A DNA stretch of 6,798 nt from CAXRGH01 sp964230195 (GTDB lineage Bacteria > Pseudomonadota > Gammaproteobacteria > Enterobacterales > Alteromonadaceae): positions 1 to 6,798 of the forward strand of contig CAXRGH010000228.1 in assembly GCA_964230195.1 (NCBI GenBank), read 5' to 3'. The translations under genes were made by a program, and so were the position numbers. Of this stretch, positions 1 to 5,832 are shown piece after piece. Within the stretch, counting starts at the first letter, position 1. Each line of letters opens with the position of its first letter. The notes under the pieces were generated by a model. The model made no database searches. It had not been told where the DNA came from and was given only the letters and a program-made list of their open reading frames with translations.

Positions 1-63
1 AGGACGATTTTTATTCATTCACCCATTTAAGATAAGCTCGTTTTCGTCACCCGTTGTTTATTG
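1..63. other. Window edge, no supportable gene
   Basis: This short stretch lies downstream of the leftward XRE regulator gene. One plus-strand frame stays open from the left edge to a stop near position 67, only about 22 codons with no recognisable motif, so I do not call it as a gene. No GC-rich stem followed by a T-run is seen that would terminate the leftward transcript. Confidence 0.4.
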
Positions 64-1038
64 CTAATCCTTTTTATCAAACAGATTAATTAACCCAACA
101 ATGGTTGTGAATAGCAAAGCTGCTACGGGAAAGATTATCCAGCTTCTTCCCCAATCCATTGTCCAAAAGCTCCACCCCAAATAGATTGTTACCACAAAAG
201 GCCAATACACGGCACCTAATTTTTCTGCGATGAGAGTCAATTTTGTTTCCTGATTCGGTGGAATAGCACTATCTATGATTGTTTTATACGCGTTATATTG
301 TGCTGAGGCTGGTATGATTATGAAGACTCCAATCGCCACCATAACAATCAAAAGCGAAAGCATTGGAAGGATCAAGTACGACGCCCCCATTGAACTCACG
401 AGCATCAAAGGTGCCGAGCTGGTGATAAACAGGAAAATTCCGAGGGATAGTTTTTGGTTGTATGTCTCTCTGAAGGATTCTAATGCCTCGGACATGCGAT
501 TTTGCACAGCGTAATCAAATGTCACCTCGTATTCTTCTACTTGTTTAATGGCGCTTTCATATCGATTGGTTTTAATGAAAAAACGAATAGCCGTGCCCAC
601 CATAATTAAGATGCTGATCACACCAATGATTTCACCTAGCCCGTCTAAAAACGGTGCAATGTACTGGTCAGTATCAGCCAAAAATAAGAACAATGGCACA
701 ATTGAGCATATACAGAGCATGACTCCTCGTGCTGTCAAATTTCCACTTTGAACTTTTCCATCAACATAGCGATTAGCATCTTCCATACTCAGACGTGGCG
801 TATGAGGTTCTTGATTATCATTATCAGCAGAGTTGTATGTGGTATCAGCCTTGAGAAGCTCATCCGTTGTTATCTTGAATATGTCAGCAAGCCGAATAAT
901 ATTATCTAAATCAGGCATGCTACTAGCACTTTCCCATTTGGAAACCGATTGACGTGAAACGCCTACTTTCTCCGCTAAGTCTTCTTGTGACCATCCGTTC
1001 TTTTTTCGATAACGAATAATTTGCGCCGCTATTTGCAT
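64..1038 (-). CDS. Membrane-anchored XRE-family transcriptional regulator
   Basis: This gene encodes a 324-aa one-component regulator. Residues 7-62 form a standard Cro/C1-type helix-turn-helix, with SQEDLAEKVGVSRQSVSKWE at about 17-36. A polar linker (64-100) leads to about six hydrophobic helices near 104-121, 134-155, 197-215, 220-243, 278-294 and 299-318. The first two helix pairs look duplicated (GVMLCICSIVPL against GIFLFITSSAPL). The segment IYLGWSFWTMDWG and the following IIFPVAALLF resemble the tail of HTH membrane proteins common in Firmicutes; this comparison is from memory. The DNA-binding head should be cytoplasmic, with the body in the inner membrane sensing an unknown cue. I chose the ATG at 1036-1038 because AGGA lies nine bases upstream and the HTH starts directly after it. 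A longer frame to 1125 would run through the operator pair. The gene lies downstream of rsmF on the same strand, about 180 bp away. Targets other than its own promoter are unknown. Confidence 0.85.
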   Translation of the reverse strand: MQIAAQIIRYRKKNGWSQEDLAEKVGVSRQSVSKWESASSMPDLDNIIRLADIFKITTDELLKADTTYNSADNDNQEPHTPRLSMEDANRYVDGKVQSGNLTARGVMLCICSIVPLFLFLADTDQYIAPFLDGLGEIIGVISILIMVGTAIRFFIKTNRYESAIKQVEEYEVTFDYAVQNRMSEALESFRETYNQKLSLGIFLFITSSAPLMLVSSMGASYLILPMLSLLIVMVAIGVFIIIPASAQYNAYKTIIDSAIPPNQETKLTLIAEKLGAVYWPFVVTIYLGWSFWTMDWGRSWIIFPVAALLFTTIVGLINLFDKKD

Positions 1039-1043
1039 TATGT

Positions 1044-1052
1044 GTGTTCCTA
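1044..1052 (-). promoter_or_regulatory. Ribosome binding site deciding the XRE start
   Basis: Read on the minus strand, the sequence is CTAGGAACACACATAATG. The AGGA core lies nine bases before the ATG at 1038-1036. The two in-frame upstream ATG codons, at 1068 and 1125, have no comparable purine-rich motif, so this site supports the 324-aa form. Confidence 0.6.
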
Positions 1053-1088
1053 GTTTGCTTATGGTCATTAAAGCATATAAATAATGAC

Positions 1089-1126
1089 GTTGACAGACTA
1101 CCAAGTCATGTTGATAGTCTGTCAAC
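1089..1126. promoter_or_regulatory. Paired operator-like inverted repeat upstream of XRE gene
   Basis: The 12-bp sequence GTTGACAGACTA (1089-1100) recurs as its exact reverse complement at 1115-1126. The pair is better read as two 17-bp sites. Site A is GTTGACAGACTACCAAG (1089-1105, plus strand) and site B is GTTGACAGACTATCAAC (1110-1126, minus strand); they agree at 15 of 17 positions. Site B is itself nearly palindromic (7 of 8 base pairs match around a central A), as expected for a dimeric XRE repressor, while site A matches at 5 of 8. Their centres are 21 bp apart, about two helical turns, so two dimers could sit on one face of the DNA. The pair ends 50 bp before the chosen start codon, where the promoter should be. 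Autoregulation by the adjacent XRE protein is inferred. Confidence 0.65.
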
Positions 1127-1152
1127 CATTGGTTGCGAATTCACGCAAATGG
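1126..1152. repeat. Imperfect hairpin-forming inverted repeat beside operator
   Basis: CCAT (1126-1129) pairs with ATGG (1149-1152), and TTGCG (1133-1137) pairs with CGCAA (1144-1148), around a 6-base loop with a 3-base bulge on one side. The repeat touches operator site B. It lacks a T-run on the minus strand, so it is not a convincing rsmF terminator. It may be a further protein-binding site or chance. Confidence 0.3.
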
Positions 1153-1219
1153 TAAGATTTCAATAGGTTTTTTAACTTTTGAAGAGTTTGATACTCGTTG
1201 AGTGTAAAGCGATATTGCG

Positions 1220-2704
1220 CTAAGACAGTGATGTTAGATTATGGCGTAGTTGACTGTTAATTAGCGGTCGAGGTAGCTTATTTTTGAGTTTACCTTTTAC
1301 GTTTTTCGCAAGACTCACGCCTGTTCCATAAAACAGCAAAATATACTCAACGGTCTGAACTTTACCTTTCGGCTTTTTCATTGGACTTGCGGGTTCATTG
1401 GTTGGCAATGAGATATCAAGACCACTAAATAATTGGATTATGTGTTCTTCATTAATATGGACAATGTTTTTTGTTGCAAGGTATCCAAAGCTAGAAGCAA
1501 ATTCATGAGTTAAGCGAATGCCGTTACGGTGTTTTTCCGCAATCTTTACGCCACATCGCTGAAACTTAAAGCGTTCCATCACATCGAGATATTGTTTTGG
1601 GAAAACCCAAATATCCGAATCTCTTTCATACATCATTAGGTTTTTAGGAAGCGTAAACCCGTATCGAGACTCAATCTCGTAATTAAGTAATTGAGTGTCT
1701 TTTCTACTATATGGTTGGAACGGAAATTTTGAGCGTTTTTTATTAACATTTTCGTGAGTGGTACTATCCAGTTTCTTGAATTGAGCAACGAAAAAGCCTT
1801 CGCTGTCATATATATGAGGGAGAACGTGTAAATAACCCTCAGGCGTTATGCATCGTTCGGCGCCCTCAAACAAAGTGTTGAGAGGCTGTACCTCGATTAC
1901 GTCATGGTAGTCTCTCTGTAACGTTTGACAAACGCCTTGGTTCTCAACACGGTTAAGGGTGCACGTTGAATACGTTAAAATGCCACCCGGTTTGAGAGCA
2001 TTAAAGGCACTTTGGATTAAACGGTATTGCACATCTGCAATGTTGTGAATGTGTTCGACACTCCAGTTTTTCAATGCGTCAGGATCTTTTCTCAAGCTAC
2101 CCTCACCACTGCACGGAGCATCGAGTAATACGTAATCGAAGGTATTGGGCAGCCACTCACCAAACACATCACCGTCAAAATGGGAGATAGCTGCGTTGTA
2201 TACGCCACAGCGGTTTAAGTTTGCTGCCAAGACTTTAACACGACTGGAAGAATATTCGTTGGTCACTAGCATCCCGTTGTTCATCATCAGTGCAGCAATT
2301 TGTGATGACTTTGAGCCAGGCGCGGAGGCTACGTCCAAGATTGTATTGGCATCGGATGAATCCGACGCTTTCAATAAAGCGGTTGGCGGCAGCATCGAAC
2401 TTGCCTCTTGAATATAAAATAGTCCTGCTAAATGGTAGGGAGAATTGCCAAGCCCATCGAGGTCCTGCTTGGTTGAGTGAAGCCAAAACCCGTCGTCACA
2501 CCAAGGGATGGGGGTGAGTATCCAACCTAGACTGTCTGCAATTGACCTAAATTCATCAACGCTGATACGGAGGGTGTTCACTCGAATACTCTTACGTAAT
2601 GGTTGGCGGCATATCTCGAGAACCTTAGTTAGGGTATCTTCACTATCAATCATGGAGGAAAGATAGTGAATATAACTTTCTGGGATATAGCTGTTGTGAT
2701 TCAT
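1220..2704 (-). CDS. rsmF: 16S rRNA (cytosine-5)-methyltransferase RsmF
   Basis: RsmF uses S-adenosylmethionine to make m5C at position 1407 of 16S rRNA in the 30S subunit, in the cytoplasm. The 494-aa product is close in length to the 479-aa E. coli protein and resembles it along its whole length. The N-terminal region contains RKSIRVNTLRISV (38-49) and TPIPWCDDGFW (64-74). The Rossmann methyltransferase core has SAM motif I DVASAPGSKSS (124-134), motif IV DAPCSGEG with Cys198, and motif VI YSTCTLN with Cys248. This is the two-cysteine arrangement of m5C RNA methyltransferases: Cys248 matches the nucleophile and Cys198 the release residue. The C-terminal 180 residues match the RsmF-specific RNA-binding extension, ending in a basic GTGVSLAKNVKGKLKNKLPR segment. 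The start is the ATG at 2704; only a GAAG directly abutting it resembles a ribosome site, so initiation may be weak. It is transcribed divergently from the spmAB-like gene. Confidence 0.95.
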   Translation of the reverse strand: MNHNSYIPESYIHYLSSMIDSEDTLTKVLEICRQPLRKSIRVNTLRISVDEFRSIADSLGWILTPIPWCDDGFWLHSTKQDLDGLGNSPYHLAGLFYIQEASSMLPPTALLKASDSSDANTILDVASAPGSKSSQIAALMMNNGMLVTNEYSSSRVKVLAANLNRCGVYNAAISHFDGDVFGEWLPNTFDYVLLDAPCSGEGSLRKDPDALKNWSVEHIHNIADVQYRLIQSAFNALKPGGILTYSTCTLNRVENQGVCQTLQRDYHDVIEVQPLNTLFEGAERCITPEGYLHVLPHIYDSEGFFVAQFKKLDSTTHENVNKKRSKFPFQPYSRKDTQLLNYEIESRYGFTLPKNLMMYERDSDIWVFPKQYLDVMERFKFQRCGVKIAEKHRNGIRLTHEFASSFGYLATKNIVHINEEHIIQLFSGLDISLPTNEPASPMKKPKGKVQTVEYILLFYGTGVSLAKNVKGKLKNKLPRPLINSQLRHNLTSLS

Positions 2705-2842
2705 CTTCGTATTCTGTTTGGTATTGCGCTTAGACCTACGCCAACGCTTGGTGGTGCAAATCGGATAATCTGGTGATTCTTATTTCAGACTATGATAGCG
2801 TTCATTATCAACTTGGCTAATGATACCAGAAGGAACTGACGG
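2705..2842. promoter_or_regulatory. Divergent promoter region, rsmF / spmAB-like
   Basis: These 138 bases separate two divergently transcribed genes and must hold both promoters, unless transcription enters from further away. A possible rightward -10 box TATGAT lies at 2791-2796 with no good -35 partner. It overlaps an inverted repeat TGATA (2793-2797) and TATCA (2806-2810) with an 8-base spacer, which could bind a regulator. I could not place the leftward promoter with confidence. Confidence 0.35.
2831..2834 (+). promoter_or_regulatory. Ribosome binding site of spmAB-like gene
   Basis: The purine-rich stretch AGAAGGAA contains an AGGA core eight bases before the ATG at 2843. It is a strong, well-spaced Shine-Dalgarno sequence that supports this start. 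Confidence 0.7.
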
Positions 2843-4072
2843 ATGCTTAACAGAATTTGGCTAACACTCGTAATAAGCGGGATACTATCTGTTTTTGCGC
2901 AAGTCATATTTGGCTTCGGGGAGGCTGACTTTTCTGCCGTCATGGGCGGTCTTTATGACATGACGAAAACATCAGTGACCATTGCTCTCGGATTGATTGG
3001 TGTTATGGCCTTTTGGTTGGGTATTTTCGAAATTGCTACTCATTCGGGAGCAACCAATCTATTAGCAAAAGTGACAGCACCGCTACTGCATCGACTAATG
3101 CCAGAAGTGCCGAAAGAACACCCCGCCTTTGGTAGCATTACCATGAATATTGGAGCCAATATGTTAGGGCTGGATAACGCTGCAACGCCTTTAGGGATAA
3201 AGGCGATTCAAGACCTGCAGAGCCTTAATCCCCAAAAAGAGATTATTACTGATGCCCAATTGATGTTTTTAGTGTTAAACACCTCGTCTCTCACTCTATT
3301 TCCTATCACTGTCTTTTTGTATCGAGCAGAGCAGGGGGCAATGAACCCAACCGACGTCTTTGTGCCAATATTACTCGCGACCCTTGCATCGAGTTTGGTT
3401 GGACTCTTGGTTGTTGCATATCGGCAACGTATCAATTTATTCAATAGAGTGGTGGCCATATACGGTGTCGCTCTTCTGGCATTTGTTGCATCAATTGTTA
3501 TTTATTTTGCGGGGTTAGCAGCAAATGAGATGGCAGAGATGTCGGCAGTGCTGGCAAACGGCGTATTACTCGGCTTTATTTTGGTGGTTTTGACACTTTC
3601 ACACCGTCGTGGGCTCGATAGTTTTGATTTGTTCGTTACTGGTGCGAAAAACGGTTTTACAGTAGCAGTTAACTTAATTCCCTATTTGTTGGCTATGCTA
3701 GTTGCTATCGCCATTTTCCGCACCAGTGGGTTATTGGACATTCTGTTGAATGGGGTCTCCTCAATTGTAAGTATGCTCGGATTTGATACTCGGTTTGTTG
3801 ACGCATTGCCAACGGCGGTCATGAAACCTCTGTCAGGAAGCGGTGCAAGAGCAATGATGATTGAAACCATGCAAACCCATGGTGTTGATTCGTTTGCGGC
3901 GAGAATGGCCGCGGTTATGCAAGGTTCAACAGAAACAACGTTCTACGTTATTGCAGTCTATCTCGGAGCTGTCCGGATTTCTCGTGTTCGGTATTTAGTA
4001 TCGAGCTGCTTGCTTGCCGACTTCGCAGGTGTTTTCACGGCAGTATTGGTGAGTTATTGGTTTTTTGGGTAG
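2843..4072 (+). CDS. Fused SpmA-SpmB nucleoside-recognition (Gate) membrane protein
   Basis: This 409-aa polytopic inner-membrane protein joins the two halves that are separate as SpmA and SpmB in Bacillus. The N half (about 1-195) is SpmA-like, with PEVPKEHPAFG (87-97), MNIGANMLGLDNAATPLG (101-118) and LNTSSLTLFP (145-154). The C half (about 255-409) is SpmB-like, with IPYLLAMLVAI (279-289), KPLSGSGARAM (328-338) and MQGSTETTFYVIAVYLG (359-375). Both halves carry the nucleoside-recognition/Gate type of membrane domain, and about two helices (200-250) link them. In Bacillus SpmA and SpmB affect dehydration of the spore core. This host is almost certainly not a spore former, so that role cannot be carried over; transport of a small solute is a family-level guess. 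It has its own strong ribosome site and stands alone on the plus strand, more than 300 bp from the next gene. Confidence 0.88.
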   Translation: MLNRIWLTLVISGILSVFAQVIFGFGEADFSAVMGGLYDMTKTSVTIALGLIGVMAFWLGIFEIATHSGATNLLAKVTAPLLHRLMPEVPKEHPAFGSITMNIGANMLGLDNAATPLGIKAIQDLQSLNPQKEIITDAQLMFLVLNTSSLTLFPITVFLYRAEQGAMNPTDVFVPILLATLASSLVGLLVVAYRQRINLFNRVVAIYGVALLAFVASIVIYFAGLAANEMAEMSAVLANGVLLGFILVVLTLSHRRGLDSFDLFVTGAKNGFTVAVNLIPYLLAMLVAIAIFRTSGLLDILLNGVSSIVSMLGFDTRFVDALPTAVMKPLSGSGARAMMIETMQTHGVDSFAARMAAVMQGSTETTFYVIAVYLGAVRISRVRYLVSSCLLADFAGVFTAVLVSYWFFG

Positions 4073-4400
4073 CTTACTGTCATCTATTTGACGTGATGTC
4101 TTGTCGTTTGTGCTTAAGACAGATTGATTAGTTAAATTAATCATCAGGACCCATAATTTTGACTACGCTTTAGTTTAAGGGTAGGCGTATAAGGTAACAT
4201 CGAGTGACTGCGCGTTTAGACTCAGCGTAACACGGCTGCACGAGTTGTTATCGATTTAAACGTTAGGGAATTGGTGCAAAAATACACAATCAACACTTTT
4301 TTTGTCAATACAACGCAATTTTCCGGCGAAAAGAGTTTTAATTTGGGTAAAATACCAGTACCTTTCGAGGTTAATGTCAGGTTGAAGGAAGTAATAAAAC
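4073..4400 (+). other. Gene-free region upstream of msrC operon
   Basis: These 328 bases contain no convincing coding sequence. I see TGTCTT/AAGACA (4097-4102 and 4116-4121, 13-base loop), TGATTA/TAATCA (4125-4130 and 4138-4143, 7-base spacer) and a looser TACGC/GCGTA pair (4164-4168 and 4185-4189). None has the stem strength and T-run of an intrinsic terminator. A TAAAAT at 4348-4353 fits five of six positions of a sigma-70 -10 box and lies 47 bp before the msrC start, but no good -35 box stands 16-18 bp upstream. The operon promoter is most likely here. A small RNA or long 5' leader is possible but unsupported. Confidence 0.4.
4125..4143. repeat. AT-rich inverted repeat downstream of spmAB-like gene
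   Basis: TGATTA and TAATCA form a perfect 6-bp inverted repeat around a 7-base spacer, about 50 bp after the spmAB-like stop codon. It is AT-rich and not followed by a T-run, so a binding site is as likely as a weak terminator. Confidence 0.3.
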
Positions 4401-4883
4401 TTGTTGGACACAGTTTTTATAGAAAATACCGATTGGGAATCGACCCGAAGCATGGTTAACGCTATCACTGCGGGAGAAACGGATACCATTGCAAATATGG
4501 CAAACGTCTCAGCTATTTTATGGCAGTCGCTAAGTGATATCAATTGGGTAGGATTTTATCGTGTGGTTGACCAGCAACTCGTGCTTGGCCCATTCCAAGG
4601 TAAGCCAGCCTGTATCCGTATCCCATTTGGGAAAGGTGTTTGCGGCACTGCAGCTTCAGAAAAGCGTGTTCTAAGAATTGGTGATGTCCATGAGTTTGAG
4701 GGGCACATCGCGTGTGACGCAGCGTCCAACTCTGAAATTGTTCTCCCCATCATTAAAGATGGTGAAGTGATTGCCGTTCTAGATATTGACAGTCCGAACT
4801 TCGACCGATTCACAGAGGTGGACGAGACTCAATTAAAGTTATTGGTCAATGATTTTGTTGATACGCTGGCAACACGACAATGA
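4401..4883 (+). CDS. msrC: Free methionine-R-sulfoxide reductase, GAF domain (MsrC)
   Basis: MsrC (YebR in E. coli) reduces free L-methionine-R-sulfoxide to methionine in the cytoplasm, using thioredoxin-derived electrons. The 160-aa product is a single GAF domain, close to the 165-aa E. coli enzyme. The family hallmarks are present: INWVGFYRV (47-55), VLGPFQGKPACIRIPFGKGV (61-80), GHIACDAASNSEIVLP (101-116) and VLDIDS (126-131). All three conserved cysteines are kept at 71, 81 and 105, corresponding to E. coli Cys84, Cys94 and Cys118, so the enzyme should be active. Stop codons at 4392 and 4395 close the frame, so translation must begin at TTG 4401 or downstream. TTG 4401 has AAGGAAG at 4385-4391, nine bases upstream. 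The first in-frame ATG (4452) would remove part of the conserved N-terminal helix. It is the first gene of the msrC-proQ-prc operon. Confidence 0.93.
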   Translation: MLDTVFIENTDWESTRSMVNAITAGETDTIANMANVSAILWQSLSDINWVGFYRVVDQQLVLGPFQGKPACIRIPFGKGVCGTAASEKRVLRIGDVHEFEGHIACDAASNSEIVLPIIKDGEVIAVLDIDSPNFDRFTEVDETQLKLLVNDFVDTLATRQ

Positions 4884-5176
4884 AAGAGCTGATTGATTTG
4901 CATGTGGTTCTAGCGACACCTGCCGACTTTGAACAGTGGGAAGAGGACGCAGAGGAAGCTGCAGACAAGTTTAATATTATTATCTACGCATTATTTGATG
5001 CAGTGGAAGATGATATAAAGCCCGAGGTGTTTGAGGCAATGCTGCAACACGTTTGGGAAGTATGGTCAGTTGACCAACAAATTTTACAGATTGATGATGC
5101 GGATTTCGTCGTCTGGGTTAATGAAATGTTGAATGGTTGGGATTACCAGTCGTCACAAAGAGATAGTGAGTATTAA
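4880..5176 (+). CDS. Small, extremely acidic protein of unknown function
   Basis: I do not recognise this 98-aa product. It has 25 Asp/Glu against only four Lys/Arg, giving a net charge near -21, and five tryptophans (20, 59, 62, 79, 87). Acidic clusters include EQWEEDAEEAAD (18-29) and AVEDD (41-45). It has no signal peptide, no cysteine and no long hydrophobic segment, so it should be a soluble cytoplasmic protein, probably mostly helical. Its ATG overlaps the msrC stop as ATGA and no clear ribosome site precedes it, so translation is probably coupled to msrC. proQ begins 11 bp after its stop. An acidic partner or antagonist of the basic RNA-binding ProQ, or an accessory of MsrC, would fit the position, but nothing in the sequence shows either. 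The frame is clean and fills the operon gap, so I take it as real. Confidence 0.82.
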   Translation: MKELIDLHVVLATPADFEQWEEDAEEAADKFNIIIYALFDAVEDDIKPEVFEAMLQHVWEVWSVDQQILQIDDADFVVWVNEMLNGWDYQSSQRDSEY

Positions 5177-5187
5177 AGTAAGTGGTT

Positions 5188-5817
5188 ATGGAAACAAAAG
5201 AAAAATTTTCTAGTAGCAAAGATGTCGTCGCATTTTTAAGTGAAACCTTTCCGAAGTGCTTTAGCGTGGATGGCGATGCAAAACCACTTAAGGTCGGTAT
5301 TTTTCAAGATGTTGTTGAACGATTAGCTGACGAAACTCGTTTAAGCAAAACATTGCTGCGTTCGACGTTGAGGCACTATACCAATAGTTGGCGTTACCTA
5401 CATTCGGTTAAAGAGGGCGCCTATCGTGTCGACCTTGACGGCAATCAGTGCGTCCAGATTGAAAAAGAACATGCTGAGCATGCACTAAAAGTACTCAAAG
5501 AAAGTAAAGAGAAAGTAGCGCAGGTTCGTAAACAGAAAAATGCTGAGAACAAAGGGAAATTCACAAAACCGAAGGTTAGCCGAAAACCATCATCAGACAA
5601 AAAGCCATCAAATCGTCCGGTAAAGCCTAAGGCAAAAGTGGTAACTGAGAAATTGTCGAATGAAACGACTGTTGTTGGGGCGTCCGTCAGTGTAAAGGTT
5701 GGTAAGGCACCAATGCAGGCTGTTATCACTGAAGTAGCAAAAGACGGTGTTTACGTGCAACTCAATTCTGGGATGGTTATGAAGGTGCAGGCAGATAACT
5801 TGAGGTTAGTAAAGTAA
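5188..5817 (+). CDS. proQ: RNA chaperone ProQ
   Basis: ProQ is a global RNA-binding protein of the FinO/ProQ family that binds structured small RNAs and mRNA 3' ends in the cytoplasm. The product is 209 aa (E. coli about 230). The FinO-like domain spans about 8-118, with FPKCFS (21-26), PLKVGIFQD (33-41), SKTLLRSTLRHYTNSWRYL (53-71) and RVDLDG (80-85). Arg58, Arg62, Arg69, Tyr70 and Arg80, at positions known to contact RNA in E. coli, are kept; the E. coli Arg32 position is Lys. A Lys/Pro/Ser-rich disordered linker (113-155) leads to the C-terminal Tudor-like domain (163-209) with ITEVAKDGVYVQLNSGM. The frame also allows GTG at 5182, but METKEKFSSSK aligns directly with the E. coli N terminus, so I start at the ATG at 5188. 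The ribosome site is weak (AAGTG), hinting at coupling to the gene upstream. Confidence 0.95.
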   Translation: METKEKFSSSKDVVAFLSETFPKCFSVDGDAKPLKVGIFQDVVERLADETRLSKTLLRSTLRHYTNSWRYLHSVKEGAYRVDLDGNQCVQIEKEHAEHALKVLKESKEKVAQVRKQKNAENKGKFTKPKVSRKPSSDKKPSNRPVKPKAKVVTEKLSNETTVVGASVSVKVGKAPMQAVITEVAKDGVYVQLNSGMVMKVQADNLRLVK

Positions 5818-5819
5818 TC

Positions 5820-5824
5820 GGGAG
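5820..5824 (+). promoter_or_regulatory. Ribosome binding site of prc
   Basis: GGGAG lies eight bases before the ATG at 5833, within the 15-bp gap after the proQ stop. It is the strongest ribosome site inside the operon, so prc can be translated independently of proQ. Confidence 0.6.
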
Positions 5825-5832
5825 ATTATATT

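Noticed and set aside
1126..1152. Hairpin as an rsmF terminator
   Set aside because: On the minus strand it is followed by the operator rather than a T-run, and the stem has a 3-base bulge. I list it only as an inverted repeat.
2145..2517. Several short frames on both strands inside rsmF
   Set aside because: They are shadows of the rsmF catalytic domain, whose frame carries all conserved motifs.
4097..4121. TGTCTT/AAGACA stem as terminator of the spmAB-like gene
   Set aside because: Only 6 bp with a 13-base loop, and no T-run follows; not enough for an intrinsic terminator.
4271..4459. Open frame of 62 codons on the plus strand overlapping the msrC start
   Set aside because: It starts with TTG, has no family resemblance or ribosome site, and overlaps 59 bases of well-supported msrC in another frame.
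4256..4543. Minus-strand frame of 95 codons across the msrC upstream region
   Set aside because: It runs antisense through the conserved msrC 5' end, contains no recognisable motif and has no plausible start context.
5182..5187. GTG start at 5182 for proQ
   Set aside because: The ATG two codons later aligns with the E. coli ProQ N terminus and gives the usual protein; the upstream GTG has no better ribosome site.
5445..5729. Minus-strand 94-codon frame rich in Phe, Ser and Thr opposite the proQ linker
   Set aside because: Its composition simply mirrors the Lys-rich, low-complexity ProQ linker read in antisense; there is no independent coding evidence.
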